In this document: positions 26,769 through 35,128 of the stretch, one piece after another
Layout: each line of letters starts with the position of its first letter
Numbering within the stretch: position 1 is the stretch's first letter
Source: Oscillospiraceae bacterium
Lineage (GTDB): Bacteria > Bacillota > Clostridia > Oscillospirales > Acutalibacteraceae
Direction: 5' to 3'
DNA: 64,000 nt
Assembly: GCA_015066175.1 (NCBI GenBank)
Contig: SVOW01000007.1
Location: 1 to 64,000, forward strand
The notes under the pieces: model-generated
The model's input: the letters and a program-made list of their open reading frames with translations, nothing else
Databases searched by the model: none
What the model was told of the DNA's origin: nothing
Program-made: the position numbers and the translations under genes

Positions 26769-27786
26769 CCCTTTCTGCACTGATAATTTCGCCGACAAGT
26801 TTAGTAAGATATTTCACGCTGGGCACAAGCCTTGCGTAATCCATACGTGTAGGACCTATAATTCCGAATGCTCCGCCGAATGAATCCGAAACAGTATAAG
26901 GTGAAACAATCATACTTGAATACTGAAGCGGAGTAAACGGATTTTCCTTGCCGATGTATACATTCAGTCCGTTATTCGTGCCGGAAAGGACATCTAAAAG
27001 TGTGTCTCTCTTTGAAAGAAATTCCATTATTCCGAAAACATCCGAACTGATTTCTCTGTTGTTGAAAAGATTCTGTTGACCGCCGAGCACTATGTCTGCT
27101 CTCATAGCTTCCTGTGCCAGGTCTGAAAGTGCCACAACTATGGGGCTCATTGCAAGTGCATATTCACCCAAAGACACCACAAGGCTTTGCAAAACTATGT
27201 CTGCCATGCTTCTGAGCGGTTTGCCGATAAATTTTTCTGCTGCCATTTTATAGAACATCTGAACGATATTTTCTGTTATATCAACATCTGTTCTGCAGAC
27301 TTTATTTTTAAGTATACCTGATGAAGTGAGCATTACAACAATTGCTGTTCTTCTGCTTACAGGCACAAGCTCAACCTTACGGATTGATGCACCCTGACTT
27401 GTGGGCGTTGTGGTCACAACGGCACAATCAGTAATGTCAGCAAGAATTGCCGATGCTTCCCTTAAAAGTTTCTCCGGGTCGCCGAAGTGGGTGCCCAGCA
27501 TCATATCAATGCGTCTTCTCTGCTCTTCATCAATGGCCCTTTCGCACATTAATTCATCAACATAATACCTATAGCCTTTCTGGGTAGGTATTCTGCCTGA
27601 TGATGTGTGGGGCTGCTCAAGATAGCCTTCTTCTGCAAGTGAAGCCATCTCATTTCTGACGGTTGCTGAAGAAACGGGAAAATCAAGGCTTTCAAGCAAC
27701 ATCTTTGAGCCCACAGGTTCACCTGTTTTTATATATTTTTCTATAATAGCCGAGAGTATCTGCTTTTTACGCTCTGTCATTTCCAT
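26761..27786 (-). CDS. hrcA: Heat-shock repressor HrcA
   Basis: This 341-residue repressor binds CIRCE operators and, in known systems, needs GroEL to stay active. The N-terminal winged helix is present (ERKKQILSAIIEKYIKTGEPVGSKMLLE ... SSATVRNEMASLAEEGYLEQPHTSSGRIPT), followed by the typical effector region ending MDYARLVPSVKYLTKLVGEI. It starts with ATG at 27786, with GGCGGTGAG upstream. A perfect CIRCE lies 26 bases upstream of the start, so it represses its own operon. No groES/groEL genes are in the window. Confidence 0.96.
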   Translation of the reverse strand: MEMTERKKQILSAIIEKYIKTGEPVGSKMLLESLDFPVSSATVRNEMASLAEEGYLEQPHTSSGRIPTQKGYRYYVDELMCERAIDEEQRRRIDMMLGTHFGDPEKLLREASAILADITDCAVVTTTPTSQGASIRKVELVPVSRRTAIVVMLTSSGILKNKVCRTDVDITENIVQMFYKMAAEKFIGKPLRSMADIVLQSLVVSLGEYALAMSPIVVALSDLAQEAMRADIVLGGQQNLFNNREISSDVFGIMEFLSKRDTLLDVLSGTNNGLNVYIGKENPFTPLQYSSMIVSPYTVSDSFGGAFGIIGPTRMDYARLVPSVKYLTKLVGEIISAERDE

Positions 27787-27811
27787 CTTCTCACCGCCTT
27801 TATATGTTGCT

Positions 27812-27838
27812 TTAGCACTCGATAAGAGAGAGTGCTAA
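27812..27838 (-). promoter_or_regulatory. CIRCE operator
   Basis: TTAGCACTC, nine bases, GAGTGCTAA: an exact match to the HrcA operator. It lies just after the -10 box of the hrcA promoter. Confidence 0.98.
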
Positions 27839-27849
27839 AGACTACATAT

Positions 27850-27878
27850 AATATACAACTGATGGATAATAATGTCAA
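27850..27878 (-). promoter_or_regulatory. hrcA operon promoter
   Basis: TTGACA (27873-27878), a 17-base spacer and TATATT (27850-27855) on the minus strand. The CIRCE lies immediately downstream, near the expected transcription start. Confidence 0.88.
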
Positions 27879-27900
27879 TATTTCAAATGTAAACCTTTTG

Positions 27901-30336
27901 TTAATTAAGTTCATCAAATGTGAAATTGTCTTCATTTACATTGCAGATATATTTATTTCCCGCTTTAACGCGTCCGTCTAACATAAGCTCCGAAAGTGTG
28001 TCTTCAATCTTCGACTGAATCGCGCGTCTCAACGGTCTTGCTCCGTAAACAGGGTCAAAGCCTGCATCTGCAATCTTCTTTATGGCTTCATCTGAAAAAT
28101 CAACTTCAATACCAAGGGCTGAAACTCTCTTTTTAAGCGTAGCCAGCATTCTTCCGGCTATTTCTTCAATATCACTCTGTGTCAGCTGTCTGAAAACGAT
28201 AATGTCGTCAATTCTGTTTAAAAACTCAGGCTTGAAGCACTGCTTCAATTCACCAAGCACAGATTCTTTGATTTTTTCGTGAGAAATGTTTTCAGATGAT
28301 TCTGCTGAAAAACCGAAAGATGATTTTTTATCTGTTATGAGTTTTGCGCCTACATTTGAAGTCATAATAACTATAGAGTTTTTAAAATCAACTTTTCTGC
28401 CCTGAGAATCTGTCAGTATACCGTCTTCAAGAATCTGCAGAAGTATATTGAAAACATCAGGGTGTGCTTTTTCAATTTCGTCAAACAACACAACCGAATA
28501 TGGTTTTCTGCGGATTGCTTCTGTCAGCTGTCCGCCCTCATCATAGCCTACATATCCGGGAGGAGAGCCTACAAGCCTTGACACTGTATGCTTTTCCATA
28601 TATTCAGACATATCAAAGCGTATCATTGCACTTTCAGAGCCGAACATCGTTTCTGCAAGTGTTTTGCAAAGTTCAGTTTTACCCACACCTGTAGGACCGA
28701 GGAAAATAAACGAGCCTGTGGGTCGTTTCGGGTCTTTGAGACCTGCTCTGCCACGTCTTATTGCCTTTGCAACGGCAGTTACCGCTTCGTCCTGACCTAC
28801 GATTCTCTCGTGAAGCACATCTTCCATTTTAAGAAGCCTTGCACTTTCTTCTTCAGTTAACTGCGTTACGGGAATACCGGTCCAGTCTGCCACAATTTCT
28901 GCAATTTCTTCTGCAGTTACTTCACCACTGAAAGATTGCAGCTGCTTGCGACGTGCTTCTTTCTTTTCTTCAAGTGAAGACACAAGGCTTTTTTCTTCAT
29001 CGCGGAGTTTTGCTGCAGTTTCAAAATCCTGATTAGACACTGCGTGCTCTTTTTCTCCACGGATTGATTTTATTTTATCTTCAATATCTTTCAGGTCTGC
29101 AGGCGTTGTATAAGCACGCAGCCTTACTTTAGAAGAAGCTTCATCAATTAAATCTATTGCTTTATCAGGGAGAAATCTGTCGCCGATATACCTTGATGAA
29201 AGGCTGACTGCAGCCTTAATTGATTCTTCGCTGATTTTCACTTTATGGTGAGCTTCATATTTATCTTTAAGCCCTTTCAGAATTTCCACTGCTTCTTCTT
29301 CGGAAGGCTCACCTACCATAACAGGCTGAAAACGCCTTTCAAGCGCTGCATCTTTTTCAATGTGCTTTCTGTATTCATCAATAGTAGTTGCACCGATAAG
29401 CTGAATTTCGCCACGTGCAAGTGAGGGCTTCAATATATTTGCCGCATCAACTGCACCTTCTGCAGACCCGGCACCGATAAGAGTGTGGATTTCATCTATA
29501 AAAAGAATCACATCTCCCGCTTTTTTCACTTCATCCATTGCTGTTTTGATTCTTTCTTCAAAGTCACCTCTGTATTTGGTACCTGCTACCATACCCGTAA
29601 GGTCAAGGGTATATAGCTTTTTATCTTTAAGAAGCTCCGGCACTTCCCCTTCTGCAATTTTAAGGGCAAGGCCTTCTGCTATTGCAGTTTTACCAACACC
29701 CGGCTCACCGATAAGGCATGGATTATTTTTTGTTCTTCTCGACAGAATCTGAACAACTCTTTCAATTTCTTTTTGTCTGCCGATAACAGGGTCTATCTTA
29801 TTCTGCATTGCCAATTCAGTAAGATTTCTGCCGAATTTTTCCAGCGTAGGCACATTTGATTTCGCCTTTGAATCATTTTTCTTGCCGTTATCTGCACTGT
29901 TTGAATCAAACGCTCTGCTGATTTCCGAAGAAATTTCATTCACCGAAACGCCCAATTCAGAAATTATGCTTACGGCAAGGCCTTCGCTTTCTCTTATAAT
30001 CGCAAGAAGAATATGCTCAGTACCGACAAGAGCCTGACCTGAAGAAGATGCAAGTGCCACAGCATATTCCACAATGTGCTTTGACCTTGGGGTGAAATCT
30101 GCAGGTGTCAGGTCTGTCGGTGTGCCTAATCCCACGCTCATTCTGAGAATATCTTCTACTTTTTCTTTTGTTATACCTTTTGAGGAGAGAACACTTGATG
30201 CCACCCCGTCCACAGACAGAAGTCCCATCAGAAGATGTTCGCTGCCTACATACGCATGGCCTAAATTTTCAGCAGATGTCATCGCTTCATTTAAAGCCAT
30301 ATTGGCCTTTTCAGTAAAACCTGAAAATTTATACAT
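27901..30336 (-). CDS. clpC: ATP-dependent protein unfoldase ClpC
   Basis: This 811-residue Hsp100 protein unfolds proteins for ClpP. Order: Clp N-domain repeats (MYKFSGFTEKANMALNEA, residues 1-145), AAA-1 with Walker A GEPGVGKT (about 215), a UVR-type middle region (about 415-475, with NQDFETAAKLRDEEKS), AAA-2 with GPTGVGKT (about 548) and the D2-small domain. In Firmicutes it recognises proteins marked by McsB arginine phosphorylation, and mcsB lies directly upstream, 36 bases away. It closes the ctsR operon. I saw no clear terminator before the hrcA promoter, so read-through into hrcA is possible. Confidence 0.97.
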   Translation of the reverse strand: MYKFSGFTEKANMALNEAMTSAENLGHAYVGSEHLLMGLLSVDGVASSVLSSKGITKEKVEDILRMSVGLGTPTDLTPADFTPRSKHIVEYAVALASSSGQALVGTEHILLAIIRESEGLAVSIISELGVSVNEISSEISRAFDSNSADNGKKNDSKAKSNVPTLEKFGRNLTELAMQNKIDPVIGRQKEIERVVQILSRRTKNNPCLIGEPGVGKTAIAEGLALKIAEGEVPELLKDKKLYTLDLTGMVAGTKYRGDFEERIKTAMDEVKKAGDVILFIDEIHTLIGAGSAEGAVDAANILKPSLARGEIQLIGATTIDEYRKHIEKDAALERRFQPVMVGEPSEEEAVEILKGLKDKYEAHHKVKISEESIKAAVSLSSRYIGDRFLPDKAIDLIDEASSKVRLRAYTTPADLKDIEDKIKSIRGEKEHAVSNQDFETAAKLRDEEKSLVSSLEEKKEARRKQLQSFSGEVTAEEIAEIVADWTGIPVTQLTEEESARLLKMEDVLHERIVGQDEAVTAVAKAIRRGRAGLKDPKRPTGSFIFLGPTGVGKTELCKTLAETMFGSESAMIRFDMSEYMEKHTVSRLVGSPPGYVGYDEGGQLTEAIRRKPYSVVLFDEIEKAHPDVFNILLQILEDGILTDSQGRKVDFKNSIVIMTSNVGAKLITDKKSSFGFSAESSENISHEKIKESVLGELKQCFKPEFLNRIDDIIVFRQLTQSDIEEIAGRMLATLKKRVSALGIEVDFSDEAIKKIADAGFDPVYGARPLRRAIQSKIEDTLSELMLDGRVKAGNKYICNVNEDNFTFDELN

Positions 30337-30372
30337 AACTGTTACCTCCGTTTATATTTTGTTTTGTTTCTG

Positions 30373-31377
30373 TTATTCTAATATTTCTCTTACTTCCTTT
30401 GCTCTTAATTTATCTCTTTCTTCTGCATCAAGAATTGCAGAATTTCTCACATTCACCGTAGCAGGCTGCATATCGGGAATCATTGCATTGATTTTTTCAA
30501 TATCAATATCAATAATTTTTTCTGCCACAGCCAGCCTTACAAGAGAAATAAGCTTCATAAATTCGTTTGAAGTAAGTTTTCTTGCATATTTAAGAATGCC
30601 GTATGCTCTGAAAATTGAATCAAGATAGTCTTCATTTTCAATCAATTCCTTACGTGCATTTCTCTCCTGAGAAATAATCTGTTTCACAATTGAATCAAGG
30701 TTGAAAATTGCCTCTTTTTCACTTATACCTAAAGTAATCTGATTGCTTACCTGATAAATATCACCGCCGGGCTGACTTCCTTCACCGAAAGCGCCCCTGA
30801 TTACAAGACCTAATTTTGAAACAGTTGATGAAAGCTTTGAAATAAGACCTCTTTTTGTAAGTGCAGGGAGATGGAGCATTACTGACGCTCTCATTCCTGT
30901 GCCGAGATTTGTGGGGCACTGAGTAAGAAAGCCTATTCTTTCGTCAAAGGCATAGTTTAAAACCATACCGATATCTTTTTCGATTTTTTCTGCTTTTTCA
31001 TAAGCTTTTTCAAGATTCAAACCTGCTTCCATTGCCTGAATTCTCAGATGGTCTTCTTCCTGAAGCATTATGCTTATATCTTCTTCGTCAGAAAGAATAA
31101 GCGCTTTTGCCTTTGACGGACCTGCAAATTCAGGGCTGATGAGATGCCTTTCTGCAAGGGAAACTGTCTGGAATGCAGGCACAGATTCCATCTCGATAAA
31201 GCTCATATTTTCATTATCGGACAAAATTGCATCTTTGATTCGTGAATTCAATTCTTTTTTCTTATCTTCATCAAGTCTGAACGGAAAAGGATATTCCTTG
31301 ATGTTTCTTGCAAACCTTATTCTTGTGCTGAGAACAACATCGCCCTCAGGTCCGAAATCTCTGTACCATTTGCCCAT
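30373..31377 (-). CDS. mcsB: Protein arginine kinase McsB
   Basis: This 334-residue protein phosphorylates arginine residues, marking proteins for ClpC-ClpP and inactivating CtsR under stress. It belongs to the phosphagen-kinase fold: STRIRFARNIKEYPFPFRL near the start, EEDHLRIQAM with the acidic/His active region, and the downstream CPTNLGTGMRASVMLHLPAL motif. Its ATG shares one base with the mcsA stop codon (TAATG), indicating coupling to its activator McsA. Length is normal for the family. Confidence 0.95.
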   Translation of the reverse strand: MGKWYRDFGPEGDVVLSTRIRFARNIKEYPFPFRLDEDKKKELNSRIKDAILSDNENMSFIEMESVPAFQTVSLAERHLISPEFAGPSKAKALILSDEEDISIMLQEEDHLRIQAMEAGLNLEKAYEKAEKIEKDIGMVLNYAFDERIGFLTQCPTNLGTGMRASVMLHLPALTKRGLISKLSSTVSKLGLVIRGAFGEGSQPGGDIYQVSNQITLGISEKEAIFNLDSIVKQIISQERNARKELIENEDYLDSIFRAYGILKYARKLTSNEFMKLISLVRLAVAEKIIDIDIEKINAMIPDMQPATVNVRNSAILDAEERDKLRAKEVREILE

Positions 31378-31889
31378 TACATTTCACTCTCCTTTTCCTT
31401 TATTGCATCTCTGAGTTCTGCTGCTTTTTCGAAATTCTGTTCTTCTATTGCAACTTTCATTTCTTCTTTCAGCTCTGCGATAATTTCTTCTTTTGTTTTT
31501 TCTTTTTTCACTTCGTCAGATTTTACTGTGTCTGCAACCTTGCCGCTATGCTGTGTTTTGCCGTGAATTCTCTGTATTGACGGGAGAAGCATTTCATAAA
31601 ACTTTTCATAACAATCAGCACAACCGATTTTGCCTGTTTTTACGATTTCTTCAAAAGACATTCCGCATTTTCCGCAACGTTCAATCTTGTTTCCTGCAAG
31701 CATTGTTTTCGGCTTTGAGAAGAAATTGCCGAAGAAATCTCCCAAATCAAATCCGAAGCCTGAAAACACATCACCGTAGCCAAGTTTTGAAGCACATTCA
31801 GTACACAGATGAAGCTGTGTATATTCTCCGTTTACCACACTTTTAATATGTGTTGTGGCTTCGTGTTTTTTACAATTCTGACATAACAT
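31377..31889 (-). CDS. mcsA: McsA, activator of McsB
   Basis: This 170-residue protein has two zinc-binding pairs of CxxC (CQNC, CTEC, CGKC, CADC) and a C-terminal UVR domain (KEEMKVAIEEQNFEKAAELR). In B. subtilis it activates McsB and links to ClpC. The central DVFSGFGFDLGDFFGNFF segment is a glycine/phenylalanine linker. It lies 22 bases after ctsR and overlaps mcsB, in the standard ctsR-mcsA-mcsB-clpC order. Confidence 0.94.
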   Translation of the reverse strand: MLCQNCKKHEATTHIKSVVNGEYTQLHLCTECASKLGYGDVFSGFGFDLGDFFGNFFSKPKTMLAGNKIERCGKCGMSFEEIVKTGKIGCADCYEKFYEMLLPSIQRIHGKTQHSGKVADTVKSDEVKKEKTKEEIIAELKEEMKVAIEEQNFEKAAELRDAIKEKESEM

Positions 31890-31911
31890 AACTTTTTCCT
31901 CCTCGTCTTAA

Positions 31912-32358
31912 TCACATTAAACTCAACAACATCTGTTTGAAAATTGCTGCTCTGATTTCATCCTTTGTTTCCTGGGGTGCTGCACGAAGGCAGTTTTCTG
32001 AAGTTGCAGCAACAATGAGCTTTGTTGTTTTATCATCAAGCAGATTCTGATAATTAAGGTTATAAAGGTGTGCCCTGCAGGTTTTATCGTCAAGCTTTAA
32101 GCCTATTCCGTTAACAACGTGCATAAGAGCAGTGCCTTTATCATATTTTGCTCTTGTGATGCGGATATAACCACCGCCTCCTCTGCGGCTTTCTACTATA
32201 TAACCATGCTCGGGAGTGAATCGCGAAGAAATTACATAATTTATCTGGCTGGGCACGCAACCGAGAGTTTCAGCCATTTCATTTCGCTGAATTTCCGTAT
32301 ATCCGTCAGTTTCAAGCATTTCCAATATCATCTGAGCTATTGCGTTACTTAAATTCAT
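31912..32358 (-). CDS. ctsR: Stress repressor CtsR
   Basis: This 148-residue repressor of clp genes has a winged-helix N-terminus (LSNAIAQMILEMLETDGYTEIQRNEMAETLGCVPSQINYVI) and the glycine-rich wing SRRGGGGYIRI, which in known CtsR senses heat. The ATG at 32358 is chosen because AGGA lies about 10 bases upstream; an in-frame GTG at 32367 sits too close to that site. Two perfect CtsR boxes flank its own promoter, so it should repress this operon. Confidence 0.95.
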   Translation of the reverse strand: MNLSNAIAQMILEMLETDGYTEIQRNEMAETLGCVPSQINYVISSRFTPEHGYIVESRRGGGGYIRITRAKYDKGTALMHVVNGIGLKLDDKTCRAHLYNLNYQNLLDDKTTKLIVAATSENCLRAAPQETKDEIRAAIFKQMLLSLM

Positions 32359-32400
32359 ATTAATCACTTCCTGTTTTTATTCTGCGTAGTGGTTTTTGAC

Positions 32401-32417
32401 TTTGACTTTCTTTGACC
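32401..32417 (-). promoter_or_regulatory. CtsR box, downstream
   Basis: Read on the minus strand: GGTCAAA GAA AGTCAAA, an exact fit to the tandem heptad RGTCAAA-NAN-RGTCAAA. It lies just after the -10 box of the ctsR promoter. Confidence 0.92.
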
Positions 32418-32428
32418 TTACGGTTATT

Positions 32429-32456
32429 ATTATAACCGATTTTTTCGTTAAATCAA
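32429..32456 (-). promoter_or_regulatory. ctsR operon promoter
   Basis: TTGATT (32451-32456), a 16-base spacer and TATAAT (32429-32434) on the minus strand. CtsR boxes lie on both sides. Confidence 0.78.
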
Positions 32457-32457
32457 A

Positions 32458-32474
32458 GGTCAAAAAAGGTCAAA
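32458..32474 (+). promoter_or_regulatory. CtsR box, upstream
   Basis: GGTCAAA AAA GGTCAAA on the plus strand, an exact tandem heptad just upstream of the ctsR -35 box. Confidence 0.92.
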
Positions 32475-32570
32475 AATAACTTTTGACCAAGCGATATTTT
32501 AAAATATCTCACGTTTTCTCGTTTTTTCTCTTTTTTTCTCGTTTTTTTGTTTTTTAAAATTTCAAACGAA

Positions 32571-32594
32571 AGTCAAAAAACTTGATTTTTGACC
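32571..32594. promoter_or_regulatory. CtsR-like half sites at the MBL nuclease promoter
   Basis: AGTCAAA (32571-32577, plus) and GGTCAAA (32588-32594, minus) are single heptads in opposite orientation. The first lies just before the -35 box and the second lies within the spacer. They do not form a standard tandem box, so CtsR binding is only a possibility. Confidence 0.45.
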
Positions 32595-32610
32595 AATTTG
32601 CGTATATACT
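32582..32610 (+). promoter_or_regulatory. Promoter of the MBL nuclease gene
   Basis: TTGATT (32582-32587), a 17-base spacer and TATACT (32605-32610), about 20 bases before the start codon. Confidence 0.65.
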
Positions 32611-32629
32611 TATTTTAAGAGGTGATAAT

Positions 32630-34228
32630 ATGAAACTTACATTTCTCGGCGCGGCACACGAAGTTACAGGCTCATGCACACTTCTCAATGCCTGCGGATA
32701 CAATATTCTCATAGACTGCGGAATGGAGCAAGGTGCTGACACTTATGAAAACTGCGATATTCCTGTCACTCCTGCAGAAATAGATTGCATTTTGCTTACT
32801 CACGCGCATATTGACCATTCAGGCAAAATTCCTATGCTTACTGCAAACGGCTACAAAGGGCCGATTTATTCAACCACAGCCACGCAGAAGCTCTGCTCAA
32901 TAATGCTTCTTGATTCCGCACACATTCAGGAGCTTGAAGCCACATGGAAAAACAGAAAAGCTGCACGCTCAGGCGAAGGTGAATACAATCCTCTTTATAC
33001 CACAGAGGATGTGTTTAAAACACTTCCCTTATTCAAAGGTTGTGAATATTCATCAAAATATGATATTCTCGACGGCATTTCCGTTAAATTCATTGATGCA
33101 GGACATCTTCTCGGCTCTGCTTCAATAGAAGTGACAATAAACGAAAACGGAAATGAAAAAGTTATTCTTTTTTCAGGTGATGTAGGAAATGTTTCACGTC
33201 CTCTGATTCGCGACCCTCAGAAGCCTGAAAAAGCAGATGTTGTAGTTATCGAATCAACTTATGGCGACAGACTTCACGGTGCAAGACCTGATTATGTAAC
33301 GCAGCTTACACGCATAATTCAGGACACCTTTGACAACGGCGGAAACGTGATTATCCCCTGCTTTGCAATCGGCAGAACACAGGAGATGCTTTACCTTTTA
33401 AGAGAAATAAAAGAAAAGAATCTTATCAACGGTCACGGAAATTTCCCTGTTTGGGTTGATAGTCCACTTGCCGTTGAAGCAACTGAAATCTACAGCAACG
33501 ACGATGAATTGCTTGATTATTACGATTCAGAAACACTGAAACTGCTCAAAGACAATATTGAGCCTATCAAGTTCAAAGGGCTCAGTCTTTCTGTTACAAG
33601 CGATGATTCTAAAAAAATCAATTCAGACGGCAAGCCTAAAATTATTCTTTCAGCCAGCGGAATGTGTGAAGCAGGAAGAATCCGGCATCATCTCAAACAC
33701 AATCTGTGGCGAAAAGAATGTACCGTTTTATTTGTAGGATATCAGGCACACGGCACTCTCGGCAGAATGCTCACAGACGGCGCACGCAATATAAAACTTT
33801 TCTCTGAAGATATTCAGGTGAAAGCAAAAATAGAAATTATGGAAGGCATAAGCGGACACGCAGATAAGCAGATGCTTCTTGACTGGCTTTATAATATAAA
33901 TGAAAAGCCCGAAAAAGTTTATGTTAACCACGGCGACAATGTCACATGCGAAAACTTTGCCGAAACAATAAAAACGGCTCTTGATATTCCGGCAGTTGCA
34001 CCTTTCAACGGTGCTGTGTATGACCTTGTTACAAATGAATGTATTGAAAAAGGTAACACAAAGGTCCTTGAAAAGAAATCAAAGAAACCGTCAAATGTTT
34101 TTGAAAGGCTTGTTATGGCAGGCAAACATCTTATGGATGTTATATATCGCAACAAAGGCGGCACAAATAAAGATTTATCAAAATTTGCTGACCAGATTAA
34201 CGACCTTGCCCGAAAATGGGACCGTTGA
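32630..34228 (+). CDS. Metallo-beta-lactamase/beta-CASP RNA-processing nuclease
   Basis: This 532-residue protein belongs to the CPSF73-like branch of the MBL-fold nucleases. Metal motifs are LTHAHIDHSG (HxHxDH), AGHLLGSA and FSGDVGN. The beta-CASP part shows VIIPCFAIGRTQEMLYLL, SASGMCEAGRIRHHLKHNL and the final GISGHADKQMLLDW and VYVNHGD. The family cleaves RNA as endo- or exonucleases with zinc; the exact target is unknown. The ATG at 32630 follows GAGGTGA, and the upstream in-frame start lies within the promoter. It is divergent from ctsR, and CtsR-like heptads overlap its promoter. Confidence 0.9.
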   Translation: MKLTFLGAAHEVTGSCTLLNACGYNILIDCGMEQGADTYENCDIPVTPAEIDCILLTHAHIDHSGKIPMLTANGYKGPIYSTTATQKLCSIMLLDSAHIQELEATWKNRKAARSGEGEYNPLYTTEDVFKTLPLFKGCEYSSKYDILDGISVKFIDAGHLLGSASIEVTINENGNEKVILFSGDVGNVSRPLIRDPQKPEKADVVVIESTYGDRLHGARPDYVTQLTRIIQDTFDNGGNVIIPCFAIGRTQEMLYLLREIKEKNLINGHGNFPVWVDSPLAVEATEIYSNDDELLDYYDSETLKLLKDNIEPIKFKGLSLSVTSDDSKKINSDGKPKIILSASGMCEAGRIRHHLKHNLWRKECTVLFVGYQAHGTLGRMLTDGARNIKLFSEDIQVKAKIEIMEGISGHADKQMLLDWLYNINEKPEKVYVNHGDNVTCENFAETIKTALDIPAVAPFNGAVYDLVTNECIEKGNTKVLEKKSKKPSNVFERLVMAGKHLMDVIYRNKGGTNKDLSKFADQINDLARKWDR

Positions 34229-34396
34229 ATTATAATTATAAAAAACTTTTTAAAACAATCTTGTTAAAATCAGCAAAATGATGTAGAATTATGAATAATA
34301 TGGAAAAACCTTTTATGTATTATTAAAAAATAGTACATACTATTACCAAAAAATAAGGTATAATATACTTGTATACTTGAAAAGGAGTGGTCTATT

Positions 34397-35083
34397 ATGG
34401 CAACAGAAAAAATTCTCATAGTTGATGATGATACCAACATCTGCGAACTTCTCAGACTTTATCTCGAAAAAGAAGGATATTCAACAATAATAGCAAATGA
34501 CGGACACACTGCAATTTTAGCTTTTCAGGAAGAACAGCCTGACATTACCCTTCTCGACATTATGCTTCCCGGACTTGATGGTTGGCAGGTTTGCAGAGAA
34601 ATCAGAAAAACTTCAAACAAACCCATTATTATGATTACCGCCAAGAGCGAAACTTTCGACAAAGTTCTCGGCCTCGAACTGGGTGCTGACGACTATATCG
34701 TAAAGCCCTTTGAAACAAAAGAAGTTGTTGCACGTATCAAGGCCGTTCTCAGAAGAACTGTGCCCACTGTGACAGAAGAAATCAAGGAAGTATGCTTTGA
34801 CAAACTTTCAATCAACCTTACAAACTATGAACTGAAAGTAAACGGAGAACAGATTGACACTCCTCCAAAAGAAATGGAACTTATTTTCCACCTTGCTTCA
34901 AACCCCAATCGTGTTTTCACACGTGACCAGCTTCTTGACGAAGTATGGGGCTTTGATTACTATGGTGACTCAAGAACAGTTGACGTTCACGTTAAACGCT
35001 TAAGAGAAAAACTCGAAGGCGTTTCCGATAAATGGGAACTCAAAACCGTATGGGGCGTAGGATATAAATTCGAAGCAAAATAA
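34397..35083 (+). CDS. OmpR/PhoB-family response regulator
   Basis: This 228-residue regulator has a receiver domain (ILIVDDDTNICELL with the acidic pair; phospho-acceptor Asp in ITLLDIMLPGLDG; Lys in DDYIVKPFE) and a C-terminal winged helix (FTRDQLLDEVWGFDYYGDSRTVDVHVKRLREKL). It forms a pair with the kinase gene 45 bases downstream. AAAGGAG lies before the ATG, and an extended -10 box (GGTATAAT, ending 34364) precedes it. An HtrA-like protease gene follows the kinase, recalling the CssRS-htrA envelope-stress arrangement of Bacillus; this is an inference from order only. Confidence 0.94.
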   Translation: MATEKILIVDDDTNICELLRLYLEKEGYSTIIANDGHTAILAFQEEQPDITLLDIMLPGLDGWQVCREIRKTSNKPIIMITAKSETFDKVLGLELGADDYIVKPFETKEVVARIKAVLRRTVPTVTEEIKEVCFDKLSINLTNYELKVNGEQIDTPPKEMELIFHLASNPNRVFTRDQLLDEVWGFDYYGDSRTVDVHVKRLREKLEGVSDKWELKTVWGVGYKFEAK

Positions 35084-35128
35084 AATAACTTTCAATAAAA
35101 CATTGTCACAAGAAAGGAGATGCGAAAA

